Assembly: GCA_020438845.1 (NCBI GenBank) | Contig: JAGQTV010000043.1 | Coordinates: 1-44,155, forward strand | Origin: Mycobacterium sp. | GTDB taxonomy: Bacteria; Actinomycetota; Actinomycetes; Mycobacteriales; Mycobacteriaceae | Length of the DNA stretch: 44,155 nucleotides | Direction: 5' to 3' | Shown: positions 29,361 to 37,840 of the stretch, one piece after another | Position numbering within the stretch: the stretch's first letter is position 1 | Layout: each line of letters opens with the position of its first letter | The notes under the pieces: generated by a model | Told to the model about the DNA's origin: nothing | The model's input: the letters and a program-made list of their open reading frames with translations, nothing else | The model's database searches: none | Program-made: the position numbers and the translations under genes

Positions 29361-30418
29361 CAGTCACCGCCCTCGGTCTGCCGGCGCGCCGCCGCGCCGC
29401 CGTAATACCGGAAGCCATGCCGACTCACGGCCCCCTGATCGACACATTCGGCCGCATCGCCACCGACCTGCGGGTATCGCTGACCGACCGGTGCAACCTG
29501 CGCTGCACGTACTGCATGCCGGCCGAGGGCCTGGATTGGCTGCCAGGCGATGACCTGCTGACTGCCGACGAACTGTTCCGGCTGCTCCGGTTGGCGGTCA
29601 CCCGCCTCGGTATCACCAGCGTCCGATTCACCGGCGGCGAGCCACTGCTCTACCGCGGTCTCGAAGACGTCATCGCCGCCACGGCAGCACTGCATCCACG
29701 GCCCGAGATCGCGCTGACCACCAATGGGGTTGGCCTGGCCCGGCGGGCTCACCGATTGGCCGAAGCCGGCCTGGACCGGGTCAACGTCTCGTTGGACACC
29801 CTGGACCCGGCTCGCTTCGCGGCCGTCACCCGCCGCGATCGACTGGACGACGTGCTCGAAGGCCTGGCCGCGGCCACCGACGCCGGGTTGGGACCCATCA
29901 AGGTCAACGCGGTGCTCGACCCCCACAACGGGGCTGCCGACGCCGTCGAACTGCTCCGCTTATGCCTCCACCGTGGCTACCAACTGCGAATCATCGAGCA
30001 GATGCCCCTCGACGCCGGCCATCAGTGGCGCCGGGACTCGGTCCTGACCGCTGACGACGTCTTCGCCGCGCTCAGCACTCACTTCGACCTGAGCGCCGAT
30101 CCCGCCCCACGAGGCTCCGCCCCTGCCCGCTTGTGGCGGGTCGACGGCAGCGCGGCGACCGTGGGGATCATCGCATCGGTGTCGGAGCCGTTTTGCTCGG
30201 CCTGCGACCGCACCCGCTTGACCGCCGACGGACAGGTCCGCAACTGTCTGTTCGCCGCCGCCGAGACAGACCTTCGGAACCTGCTTCGCTCGGGTGTGGA
30301 CGACACCCCGATAGAACTGGCCTGGCGCGCGGCGATGTGGGACAAGGCCTCGGGCCACGGCATCAATACGCCCGGTTTCGTGCAGCCTCAGCGGCCGATG
30401 AGCGCGATCGGGGGCTGA
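29357..30418 (+). CDS. moaA2: GTP 3',8-cyclase MoaA2 (molybdopterin synthesis step 1)
   Basis: Radical-SAM enzyme of 353 residues converting GTP to 3',8-cyclo-7,8-dihydro-GTP. The N-terminal cluster motif is CNLRCTYC with Cys46, Cys50 and Cys53. The C-terminal second-cluster cysteines are in EPFCSACDRTRLTADGQVRNCLF, and the protein ends in the essential Gly-Gly tail (SAIGG). The start is the ATG at 29357 overlapping the yccF stop; a later Met in MPTHGPL is possible but the coupled start is preferred. MoaC2, encoded on the other side of rpfA, performs the next reaction. Confidence 0.96.
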   Translation: MTVTALGLPARRRAAVIPEAMPTHGPLIDTFGRIATDLRVSLTDRCNLRCTYCMPAEGLDWLPGDDLLTADELFRLLRLAVTRLGITSVRFTGGEPLLYRGLEDVIAATAALHPRPEIALTTNGVGLARRAHRLAEAGLDRVNVSLDTLDPARFAAVTRRDRLDDVLEGLAAATDAGLGPIKVNAVLDPHNGAADAVELLRLCLHRGYQLRIIEQMPLDAGHQWRRDSVLTADDVFAALSTHFDLSADPAPRGSAPARLWRVDGSAATVGIIASVSEPFCSACDRTRLTADGQVRNCLFAAAETDLRNLLRSGVDDTPIELAWRAAMWDKASGHGINTPGFVQPQRPMSAIGG

Positions 30419-30419
30419 T

Positions 30420-30710
30420 ATGACCCCAGATATGACGCAACTCACTGACGATCTGCCGACGGTTTCGATAACGGTTCGCTTCTTTGCTGCCGCCGCTGCG
30501 GCCGCCGGGCGGGAGACCCAGTCGCTGGCGCTACCGCCGGGCGCCACGGTCAGCGATGCAGTGTGTGAACTAAGTGGTCAGAGTGACAAAATGGCACTGG
30601 TGTTACGCAAGTGTTCATATCTCTGCGACGGTGTGGCCGTCCGGAATCCGGGGACTGTGCTGCACCCCGGCCAGACCCTTGATGTCCTGCCGCCATTTGC
30701 CGGCGGCTAA
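30420..30710 (+). CDS. moaD2: Molybdopterin synthase small subunit MoaD2
   Basis: Ubiquitin-like sulphur carrier of 96 residues ending in FAGG, the C-terminal Gly-Gly that is thiocarboxylated and delivers sulphur to precursor Z in complex with MoaE2. The beta-grasp core is VSITVRFFAAAAAAAGRE and LPPGATVSDAVCEL. It begins 1 base after the moaA2 stop; a second in-frame ATG is at 30432. Immediately after its stop lies the CRP-like site of the rpfA promoter region. Confidence 0.93.
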   Translation: MTPDMTQLTDDLPTVSITVRFFAAAAAAAGRETQSLALPPGATVSDAVCELSGQSDKMALVLRKCSYLCDGVAVRNPGTVLHPGQTLDVLPPFAGG

Positions 30711-30712
30711 GC

Positions 30713-30726
30713 GTGATTTCCATCAC
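30713..30726. promoter_or_regulatory. CRP-type binding site upstream of rpfA
   Basis: GTGA-TTTCCA-TCAC matches the core GTGA-N6-TCAC of the mycobacterial cAMP receptor protein. It lies three bases after the moaD2 stop in the rpfA promoter region. In M. tuberculosis the CRP homologue Rv3676 is known to control rpfA, which supports the call. Confidence 0.7.
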
Positions 30727-30808
30727 ATCACGAATAGGTCACAGCTTGGCTACGGGGCGATCAATCACGGCCTGCACCTGCGTCAACGCTGGGCTTTTAG
30801 GAATCCTT

Positions 30809-30814
30809 TAATAT
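30809..30814 (+). promoter_or_regulatory. Candidate -10 box of rpfA
   Basis: TAATAT fits TANNNT inside the most A+T-rich stretch of the gap (30797-30818), about 95 bases after the CRP-like site and about 35 bases before the riboswitch. No clear -35 is seen. Confidence 0.35.
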
Positions 30815-30850
30815 TTGCCAGCTGGGAAAACACCTCTTTACGGAAAAAGT

Positions 30851-31058
30851 GACGCCTTCCGGAGCAGCCGTTACCGTCGTTGACGGCCCGCCCCTGACCG
30901 CTGCGGGCCCTCTCCGCTCCTCGCGCCGAGCTCCATCCACCGGAGCGGAGGGAAACCGACCACCTTCGGATGGAGGCGGGGGATCCGCCGGTCAGGCCCG
31001 CCATGAGGGCCACCGACCCGGGACAACCCGAACCTGAGAGCCAACCTCGCAGGCGCGT
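30851..31058 (+). ncRNA. c-di-AMP riboswitch (ydaO/yuaA type) in the rpfA leader
   Basis: The leader carries the conserved ydaO landmarks in order: GGAGGGAAACCGA near 30946-30959, GGCGGGGGATCC near 30976-30987, and the highly conserved 3' segment CCCGAACC...GAGAGCCAACCTCGCAGGCG ending at 31055. A closing stem is possible between CGCCT (30853-30857) and AGGCG (31051-31055). This RNA class senses cyclic di-AMP and is known upstream of rpf genes in actinobacteria, including M. tuberculosis rpfA. The start of rpfA follows 24 bases later. Confidence 0.88.
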
Positions 31059-31079
31059 CCCACAGAGAGGAACCGAACT

Positions 31080-32249
31080 ATGGGACGGCACAGCAAGCCT
31101 TCTTCTTCGTCCATCAACGTGGCCAAGATCGCCGTGACCGGCGCCGTGATCGGCACCGGCAGCATCGGCATGGCTGCTGCCGCCCAGGCCGCCACCGACG
31201 CCGAATGGGACACCGTCGCCCGCTGCGAATCCAGCGGCAACTGGGCGATCAACACCGGAAACGGATACCAGGGCGGACTCCAGTTCTCCCCCAGCACCTG
31301 GATGAGCTACGGAGGCGGCCAGTTCGCCTCGGCGGCCCACCTCGCCAGCCGCGACCAGCAGATCGCCATTGGGGAGAAGGTCCTCGCCGGGCAGGGCAGG
31401 GGCGCTTGGCCCGTGTGCGGCCGCGGGCTGTCCGGTCCCACCCCGCGCAACGTGCTCAACCAGACCGCTCCTCTCCCGGCGAGCCCCGCGGCGGATGCCC
31501 CTCAGCCGGCCGCCGCCCCCGAGCCTGCAGACATCCCCGCCGAACTCCCGGCCATCGCTGACGAGCTCCCGGCCGCCCCCGAGGACCTCCCAGCCGTCCC
31601 TGCTCCGGACGCACCGGCTGCGGACATCCCGGTCGCTGACGTCGAGACGATCGCCGTCGGCGAGGACGCCCCGGCGGCTCCCGAGTTGGCTCCCGAGCCG
31701 GCCATCCAGACGGTCACCCTGGAAGACCAGAATCTCGACGTCGGCGGAGCGTTGTCCGACGGCAACGCGGCCACCGACGGCCCGAACATCATCCAGGCAA
31801 GCAATGCCGAAACCCTCCCGCAGGATTTACCGGTGGGCACCGATCCGGCGGACGTCCCGGTTCCGCCCGCCCCGGTGGCGATCGAGATCCCAGCCCCTGA
31901 CGCCCCGGCTGCTGACGCGGTCCCAGCGGGCACCACCCTGCCGGCCGGCACCGAGACCACCACCGTGGCCGCCAGCCAGATCCCGGTGCAGCACCTGCCC
32001 AGCCCGAGCAGCCCGCCGCCGGGCACCAGCGACGAGCCGATCGGCCCCGCGACCAACGCGAACGTCAGTTATCTCAAGGAACTCTGGCACGCCGTGCAGA
32101 ACCAGGAGATCGATCGCAACGACCTCATGCTGGCGCTGGCATCACGCTCGCTGAACACTCCGGTTCAGAGCAGCGCCGCACCGGGCCCCGCTGCGGTCGA
32201 CACCGTCCCCGTCGAGGCAGCTGCCCCCGACGTCGCTGCTGCCAACTGA
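31080..32249 (+). CDS. rpfA: Resuscitation-promoting factor RpfA
   Basis: Secreted muralytic enzyme of 389 residues that helps wake dormant cells by cutting peptidoglycan. The signal peptide ends near residue 37-38 (AQA-AT). The Rpf domain (about 39-117) contains WDTVARCESSGNW with catalytic Glu50, and Cys49/Cys113 should form the family disulphide. The long Ala/Pro-rich middle (about 135-335) resembles that of M. tuberculosis RpfA (407 residues), and a short conserved helix follows near the C-terminus (SYLKELWHAVQNQEIDRNDL). GAGAGGAACC precedes the ATG. Expression is probably set by CRP at the promoter and by c-di-AMP in the leader. Confidence 0.96.
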   Translation: MGRHSKPSSSSINVAKIAVTGAVIGTGSIGMAAAAQAATDAEWDTVARCESSGNWAINTGNGYQGGLQFSPSTWMSYGGGQFASAAHLASRDQQIAIGEKVLAGQGRGAWPVCGRGLSGPTPRNVLNQTAPLPASPAADAPQPAAAPEPADIPAELPAIADELPAAPEDLPAVPAPDAPAADIPVADVETIAVGEDAPAAPELAPEPAIQTVTLEDQNLDVGGALSDGNAATDGPNIIQASNAETLPQDLPVGTDPADVPVPPAPVAIEIPAPDAPAADAVPAGTTLPAGTETTTVAASQIPVQHLPSPSSPPPGTSDEPIGPATNANVSYLKELWHAVQNQEIDRNDLMLALASRSLNTPVQSSAAPGPAAVDTVPVEAAAPDVAAAN

Positions 32250-32269
32250 GGGGCCAGCTGAGAGGCCGA

Positions 32270-32695
32270 TCAGGCCGAGTTCACCCACTCGTCGGTGCCG
32301 TCGGCGAAGAACTGGTGCTTCCACACCGGTAGACGCTCCTTGACGGCGTCGACCAGACGGGCGCAGGTTTCGAACGCTTGCTGACGGTGGTCGGCTGCCA
32401 CGGCGACCACCAAGGCGGGTTCACCTATAGCCAGCTCCCCCACCCGGTGACTAGCGGCCATCGCCCGCACCCCGCTGCAGGATCCGGCTACCCCGGCCAG
32501 CACCTCGAACAGCGCCTCGCCGGCCGTCGGGTGGGCCGAGTACTCCAACCGCAGCACCTCGCGGCCCCCGTCATGGTCGCGTACCACGCCGGCAAACCCG
32601 ACGACAGCACCCGCACCCCGGTGAGCAACGAGGTCCTCGTGCTCGGTCAGTGAGATCGGCTCCGCGGTCACCGCGGCACGCAGAATCCGGGTCAT
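32270..32695 (-). CDS. moaE2: Molybdopterin synthase large subunit MoaE2
   Basis: A 141-residue catalytic subunit that, with MoaD2, puts two sulphurs into cyclic pyranopterin monophosphate. Family segments are [57 protein letters not shown] and [21 protein letters not shown], with the active-site Lys in VWKH. The frame is open upstream inside mog, but the ATG at 32695 is the family start and overlaps the mog stop as ATGA. Last gene of the moaC2-mog-moaE2 unit. Confidence 0.95.
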   Translation of the reverse strand: MTRILRAAVTAEPISLTEHEDLVAHRGAGAVVGFAGVVRDHDGGREVLRLEYSAHPTAGEALFEVLAGVAGSCSGVRAMAASHRVGELAIGEPALVVAVAADHRQQAFETCARLVDAVKERLPVWKHQFFADGTDEWVNSA

Positions 32696-33168
32696 CGATG
32701 GTCTCCTCCAGCCAACTGGTCCACAGCGTGGTCGAGAACGTCGGCCAGCACACCCAATCCGTCGCGGACTCCCCCGGTGGAACCCGGCAAGTTGACCACC
32801 AGGGTGCGTCCGGCGACGCCGCACACCCCGCGGGAGAGCACCGACGTGGGTACCGCAGGCAGGCCCGAGCGGCGGATGGCGTCAGCCAAACCGGGAATCT
32901 GGTAGTCGAGCACCCCGATAGTGGCCTCCGGCGTGGCGTCGGTGGGCGAGATCCCAGTTCCCCCGGAGGTGATGATGACGTCGACATCCGCCGCGATCGC
33001 CTCGCGTAGCGCCTGGCCGACTGCCGGGCCGTCGGCCACAACAACGGGTGTGTCGACATCGAAGCCGTGATCGACGAGCCACTCACGAATCAGTGGACCG
33101 CAACGGTCCGAATAGACCCCGGTCGCCGCGCGAGTAGAGGCGATCACCACCCGGGCCGTGTACGTCAC
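32692..33168 (-). CDS. mog: Molybdopterin adenylyltransferase Mog (MogA/MoaB family)
   Basis: A 158-residue enzyme that adenylates molybdopterin before molybdate insertion. The family signature [17 protein letters not shown] and the substrate-binding [12 protein letters not shown] are present. The start is GTG at 33168, overlapping the moaC2 stop as GTGA, and the stop overlaps the moaE2 start as ATGA, so all three genes are translationally coupled. Confidence 0.95.
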   Translation of the reverse strand: MTYTARVVIASTRAATGVYSDRCGPLIREWLVDHGFDVDTPVVVADGPAVGQALREAIAADVDVIITSGGTGISPTDATPEATIGVLDYQIPGLADAIRRSGLPAVPTSVLSRGVCGVAGRTLVVNLPGSTGGVRDGLGVLADVLDHAVDQLAGGDHR

Positions 33169-33662
33169 CGCGACGGAGTCCAGACTCCGGTCTTGCCGCC
33201 CTCTTTGCGCACCACGTGGATGTCGTCGAGGCGGGCGGCCGGGTCCACCGCTTTGATCATGTCGAAGACCGTCAGGGCCGCCACACTGGCGGCTGTCAGC
33301 GCCTCCATCTCCACGCCGGTGCGGTCGGCGGTGCGCACCGAGGCGGTGAGTTCGATGGTGTCCTCACCGACGCGGAATTCGACGTCGACACCGGTGAGGG
33401 CAAGTGGATGACACAGTGGGATGAGGTCACTGGTGCGTTTGGCTGCCAGAATTCCGGCGATGCGGGCGGTGGCCAGCGCGTCACCTTTGGGAAGACCACC
33501 GACGGCGATCAAGCCGATCACTTCGGGGCTGGTGTGGACCGTCGCGGATGCCGTCGCACTACGGGCGGTGACCGCCTTGGCGGTGACGTCCACCATCCGG
33601 GCGGCGCCGTCGTCATCGACGTGCGACAGGCGCCGTGGTGCTTGGGACGGCCCGCTGGTCAC
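33165..33662 (-). CDS. moaC2: Cyclic pyranopterin monophosphate synthase MoaC2
   Basis: A 165-residue enzyme that turns the MoaA product into cyclic pyranopterin monophosphate. Landmarks are MVDVTAKAVTARSATA, LIPLCHPLALTGVDVEF, VRTADRTGVEMEALTAASVAALTVFDMIKAVD and the terminal VVRKEGGKTG, including the active-site His and Lys. The start is GTG at 33662, directly abutting the stop of the small upstream gene without a gap. Confidence 0.96.
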   Translation of the reverse strand: MTSGPSQAPRRLSHVDDDGAARMVDVTAKAVTARSATASATVHTSPEVIGLIAVGGLPKGDALATARIAGILAAKRTSDLIPLCHPLALTGVDVEFRVGEDTIELTASVRTADRTGVEMEALTAASVAALTVFDMIKAVDPAARLDDIHVVRKEGGKTGVWTPSR

Positions 33663-33845
33663 CTAACGGTTGACGACGGTGACCGGGTGAATGTAGGGCA
33701 ACGTGGAGGCCGGAACCGGGAACGTGAGGTCCCCGAACGGGGACAACGACCCCACCCGGTCGGTGGCGAGTTCGCTCACGGGATGCTCATCGGGATTCCG
33801 GGTCGGCCATCCGTTGTCGACGTAGCGGTGCGTCTTCTTTGTCAC
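33663..33845 (-). CDS. Small conserved hypothetical protein (Rv0863 position)
   Basis: A 60-residue soluble protein of unknown function starting [20 protein letters not shown] and ending in a beta-strand-rich, Pro-rich segment ([20 protein letters not shown]). The frame stays open far upstream, but the codons there are antisense to the helicase-related gene, so the GTG at 33845 is taken as start. It shares no gap with moaC2 (stop TAG next to GTG), so it belongs to the moaC2-mog-moaE2 transcript. It resembles the M. tuberculosis gene at the same position. It is divergent from the helicase-related gene, 63 bases apart. Confidence 0.68.
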   Translation of the reverse strand: MTKKTHRYVDNGWPTRNPDEHPVSELATDRVGSLSPFGDLTFPVPASTLPYIHPVTVVNR

Positions 33846-33908
33846 GCAATCATTCTGACACTTGTGCGGCCAACGCGCGCACGTGACCGCTGATTTACCC
33901 TGGTCGCG

Positions 33909-36137
33909 ATGAGCGTGCCGCTGGGGTCCTGGTTGGCGGATCTGTCCGACGAACGGCTGATCCGCCTGCTGACGCTGCGGCCGGACCTGGCCCAACCAGC
34001 GCCGGGAAGCATCGCGGCACTCGCCGCACGAGCCAACTCCCGGCAGTCGGTCAAGGTCGCGGCCGAAGATCTGGACTTCCTGCACCTCGCTGTGCTCGAC
34101 GCGCTGCTGGTGCTCGGCGCCGACCACGCGGCGGTGCCGGCCACCAATCTGACCGAGTTGATCGGCGAGCGCGCACCGGCCGACGACGTTGCGGCCGCCT
34201 TGGCTGACCTGCAGGACCGCGCCCTGGTGTGGGGTGACCCCGGGTTGCGGGTGCCCGCCGAGGCCGCCTGCGCCCTGCCCTGGCATCGCGGCCAATCGAT
34301 CGAGGAGAGCACCCGATCGGCGGCCGAGTTGACCGCAACGATCGACGGTCTGGGCAGCCAGGACCGCGAGGTGCTCGAGCGTCTTTCGGCCGGCTCGCCG
34401 CTGGGCCGCACCCGCGACGCCGCTCCGGCCACCCCGGCCAGTCGGCCAGTGCCGCGGCTGCTGGCTGCGGGGTTGCTGCGCCGCCTCGACGACGACACCG
34501 TGCTGCTGTGCCGGGACGCGGGCCAGGTACTGCGTGGGCAGCAACCCGGCCCGGCGAGCCTGATCCCGCCCGATCCGGTCAAGGCCACCACCACGACCAA
34601 GGATGCCGACGCCTCCGCGGCCGGCGCCGCGTTGGAGTTCCTGCGTGAAGTCGAGGTGGTGCTCGAAACCCTCTCGGTCACGCCGGCCCCCGAACTGCGC
34701 AGTGGCGGACTCGGGGTGCGCGAAGCCAAGCGCCTGAGCAAGAGCACCGGGATAGACGAACAGCGCCTGGGCCTGATCCTCGAACTGACAGCCGCGGCAG
34801 GGCTGATATCCAGCGGAGTTCCCGATCCCGGGCCCGCCGACGACTTCACCTACTGGGCGCCGACGGTCGCCGCCGACCGGTTCCTCGACACCCCCGCCGC
34901 CGGACGGTGGCTGCTGTTGGCCACGACCTGGCTTGACCTGGCATCCCGGCCGGGATTGATCGGAGACCGCGGACAGGACGGCAAACCCTACGCCGCACTG
35001 TCGGATTCGCTGTACTCCTCGGTCGCGCCACTGGACCGACGGCTGCTGCTGGACCTGCTGGCCGAATTGCCCCCGGGGGCCGGGGTGAGCGCGGATAGCG
35101 CGTCCAGCGCCCTGATCTGGCGGCGGCCGCGGTGGGCGCCACGCCTGCAACCCGAGCCGATCGGACATCTGCTCGACGAGGCACATGCCCTGGGCCTGAC
35201 CGGCCGCGGTGCGCTGAGTACCCCGGCGCGGGTGCTGCTGGCCGAGGGCGAACAACCGGCCGTCGAGGCGATGACCAAGATCATGCCCGCGCCGATTGAC
35301 CATTTCCTGGTGCAGGCCGACCTGACCGTAGTGGTGCCCGGTCCTCTGAAGCGCGACCTGGCCGATGAACTGGCCGCGGTGGCTACCGTCGAATCGGCGG
35401 GTGCGGCGATGGTCTACCGGGTCAGCGAGAGTTCGGTACGCCACGCCCTGGACACCGGGCGCACCGCCGAGTCACTGCACAGCTTCTTCGCCACGAACTC
35501 GAAAACCGCTGTGCCGCAGGGACTGACCTACCTGATCAACGACGTCGCCCGTCGGCACGGGCAACTTCGGGTCGGAGTGGCGGCCTCGTTCGTCCGGTGC
35601 GACGACACCGCGATGCTGGCCCACGCCGTGGCCGCGCCGGCGGTGACGAAGCTGGGCGTGCGACTGGTGGCGCCGACGGTGGCGGTATGCCAGGGACCGA
35701 TCGGCGATCTGTTGGCTGCCCTGCGTGGGGCGGGTTTCGCGCCGGCAGCCGAAGACTCCTCGGGGGCAATCGTCGACCTGCGCCGCCGCGGCGCCCGCGT
35801 GGCTGCCGTCCCGGTCCATCGGCGGTTCCGATCGATCCCGACACCGAACCCCGAGGCACTGGCCGCGGTGGTGTCAATGCTGCGCCGGGTGCATTCCTCG
35901 CCGCTGGGCGGTCAACGGGTGGACCCAGCCGTCGCGATCGCCCTTCTGCATCAGGCAGCCGTGCACGGTAAGGAGATCCTGCTCGGGTACGTCGACGCGG
36001 CCGGGGTGGCCACCCAGCGGGTGGTGACGCCGCTCTACGTTCATGGCGGGCATCTGATGGCATTCGACTCGGCGCAGGGCAGGATGCGGGAATTCGCAGT
36101 GCATCGGGTCACCTCGGTGCTCTCGGCAGAGGACTGA
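33909..36137 (+). CDS. Helicase C-terminal-domain protein, XPB/Ssl2-associated (Rv0862c type)
   Basis: A 742-residue actinobacterial protein always found beside XPB in mycobacteria. The N-terminal 300 residues are helical with winged-helix-like repeats ([39 protein letters not shown]). The segment about 450-600 ([59 protein letters not shown]) matches the helicase C-terminal (XPB/Ssl2) domain, yet no Walker A or DEAD motif is present, so it is not itself a helicase. The C-terminal end ([31 protein letters not shown]) resembles a WYL-type domain, a ligand-sensing fold common in DNA-damage regulators. A TACCCT -10 box 7 bases before the ATG suggests a leaderless mRNA. Confidence 0.82.
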   Translation: MSVPLGSWLADLSDERLIRLLTLRPDLAQPAPGSIAALAARANSRQSVKVAAEDLDFLHLAVLDALLVLGADHAAVPATNLTELIGERAPADDVAAALADLQDRALVWGDPGLRVPAEAACALPWHRGQSIEESTRSAAELTATIDGLGSQDREVLERLSAGSPLGRTRDAAPATPASRPVPRLLAAGLLRRLDDDTVLLCRDAGQVLRGQQPGPASLIPPDPVKATTTTKDADASAAGAALEFLREVEVVLETLSVTPAPELRSGGLGVREAKRLSKSTGIDEQRLGLILELTAAAGLISSGVPDPGPADDFTYWAPTVAADRFLDTPAAGRWLLLATTWLDLASRPGLIGDRGQDGKPYAALSDSLYSSVAPLDRRLLLDLLAELPPGAGVSADSASSALIWRRPRWAPRLQPEPIGHLLDEAHALGLTGRGALSTPARVLLAEGEQPAVEAMTKIMPAPIDHFLVQADLTVVVPGPLKRDLADELAAVATVESAGAAMVYRVSESSVRHALDTGRTAESLHSFFATNSKTAVPQGLTYLINDVARRHGQLRVGVAASFVRCDDTAMLAHAVAAPAVTKLGVRLVAPTVAVCQGPIGDLLAALRGAGFAPAAEDSSGAIVDLRRRGARVAAVPVHRRFRSIPTPNPEALAAVVSMLRRVHSSPLGGQRVDPAVAIALLHQAAVHGKEILLGYVDAAGVATQRVVTPLYVHGGHLMAFDSAQGRMREFAVHRVTSVLSAED

Positions 36138-36177
36138 CGAATCGAGGCATGTCGTCGGCCGCAACTACGATGGCTGC

Positions 36178-37827
36178 ATGACCGACGGCCCGCTGATCGT
36201 GCAGTCCGACAAGACGGTGCTGCTCGAAGTCGACCACGAGCAGGCCAATGCCGCGCGGGGCGCCATCGCCCCGTTCGCCGAGCTCGAACGCGCACCCGAG
36301 CACATCCACACCTACCGGATCACCCCGCTGGCGTTGTGGAACGCCCGAGCCGCGGGACACGACGCCGAGCAGGTGGTCGATGCGCTGGTCACCCACTCCC
36401 GCTACGCCGTTCCGCAGCCGCTGCTGGTCGACATAGTCGACACCATGGCCCGCTACGGCCGGCTGCAGCTGGTCAAGCACCCGGCCCACGGACTGTGCCT
36501 GGTCAGCCTCGACCGCGCGGTTCTCGAAGAGGTGCTGCGCAACAAGAAGATCGCTCCGATGCTGGGCGCGCGCATCGACGACGACACCGTCATCGTCCAC
36601 CCCAGCGAGCGCGGCCGGGTCAAGCAGATGCTGCTCAAGATCGGCTGGCCCGCCGAAGACCTCGCCGGCTACGTCGACGGTGAGGCCCATCCGATCGGCC
36701 TTGAGGAGGACGGCTGGGAGTTGCGCGACTACCAGCAGATGGCCGCGGACTCGTTCTGGGCTGGCGGTTCCGGCGTGGTGGTGCTGCCCTGCGGGGCGGG
36801 CAAGACGATCGTCGGCGCTGCGGCCATGGCCAAAGCCGGTGCGACGACGCTGATTCTGGTGACCAACACCGTTGCGGGACGACAGTGGAAACGCGAGTTG
36901 ATAGCCCGCACGTCGTTGACGGAAGCCGAGATCGGCGAGTACTCCGGCGAGCGTAAGGAGATCCGTCCGGTCACCATCGCCACCTACCAGGTCATCACCC
37001 GCCGCACCAAGGGTGAGTATCGGCATCTGGAGTTGTTCGACAGCCGCGACTGGGGGCTGATCATCTACGACGAGGTGCACTTGCTGCCCGCACCCGTATT
37101 CCGGATGACCGCCGATCTGCAGTCCCGCCGTCGGCTCGGCTTGACCGCCACGCTGATACGGGAGGACGGCCGCGAGGGTGACGTGTTCAGCCTGATCGGA
37201 CCGAAGCGCTACGACGCACCGTGGAAGGACATCGAGGCCCAGGGCTGGATCGCGCCGGCCGAATGCGTCGAGGTGCGGGTGACGATGACCGACAACGAGC
37301 GCATGCAGTACGCCGTCGCCGAACCCGAGGAGCGGTATCGGTTGTGCTCGACGGCCCACACCAAGATCGCCGTCGTGAAGTCGATTCTGGCCCGTCATCC
37401 CGACGAGCCCACCCTGGTGATCGGCGCCTATCTCGATCAGCTCGACGAACTCGGTGCCGAACTCGACGCCCCGGTCATCCAAGGGTCGACGAAGAACGCC
37501 GAACGCGAGGCGTTGTTCGAGTCATTCCGGCGCGGCGAGATCAAGACGCTGGTGGTGTCCAAGGTGGCCAACTTCTCCATCGACCTGCCGGAAGCCTCAG
37601 TCGCCGTGCAGGTTTCGGGGACGTTCGGATCCCGGCAGGAGGAGGCCCAGCGGTTGGGCCGGCTTTTGCGCCCCAAGCACGACGGCGGCGGGGCGGTGTT
37701 CTACTCAGTCGTGTCCCGTGACAGCCTCGACGCCGACTATGCCGCACATCGGCAGAGGTTCCTCGCCGAACAGGGTTACGGCTACATCATCAAAGACGCT
37801 GACGACCTGCTCGGGCCGGCGATCTGA
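36178..37827 (+). CDS. ercc3: XPB/Ssl2-type DNA repair helicase
   Basis: Superfamily 2 DNA helicase of 549 residues, homologue of eukaryotic XPB (ERCC3), with 3'-5' unwinding reported for mycobacterial members. An N-terminal damage-recognition-like domain (1-180) is followed by Walker A LPCGAGKT (203-210), DEVH box (298-301), the XPB-typical RED motif in LTATLIREDGREGD, and motif VI QEEAQRLGRLLRPK. ATG at 36178, 40 bases after the upstream partner; TACGAT 6 bases before the ATG may be a leaderless -10. Converges with the polysaccharide lyase gene. In M. tuberculosis fadB and fadA follow ercc3; here they are absent. Confidence 0.95.
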   Translation: MTDGPLIVQSDKTVLLEVDHEQANAARGAIAPFAELERAPEHIHTYRITPLALWNARAAGHDAEQVVDALVTHSRYAVPQPLLVDIVDTMARYGRLQLVKHPAHGLCLVSLDRAVLEEVLRNKKIAPMLGARIDDDTVIVHPSERGRVKQMLLKIGWPAEDLAGYVDGEAHPIGLEEDGWELRDYQQMAADSFWAGGSGVVVLPCGAGKTIVGAAAMAKAGATTLILVTNTVAGRQWKRELIARTSLTEAEIGEYSGERKEIRPVTIATYQVITRRTKGEYRHLELFDSRDWGLIIYDEVHLLPAPVFRMTADLQSRRRLGLTATLIREDGREGDVFSLIGPKRYDAPWKDIEAQGWIAPAECVEVRVTMTDNERMQYAVAEPEERYRLCSTAHTKIAVVKSILARHPDEPTLVIGAYLDQLDELGAELDAPVIQGSTKNAEREALFESFRRGEIKTLVVSKVANFSIDLPEASVAVQVSGTFGSRQEEAQRLGRLLRPKHDGGGAVFYSVVSRDSLDADYAAHRQRFLAEQGYGYIIKDADDLLGPAI

Positions 37828-37840
37828 CTCCAATTCCCTA

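Noticed and set aside
33846-35444. Extension of the small 33663 gene to a 593-codon protein
   Set aside because: Everything before the GTG at 33845 is antisense to the helicase-related gene and has no family signature.
36109-37482. A 457-codon minus-strand frame opposite ercc3
   Set aside because: The sense strand encodes a full XPB helicase with Walker A, DEVH and motif VI; the reverse frame has no motif.
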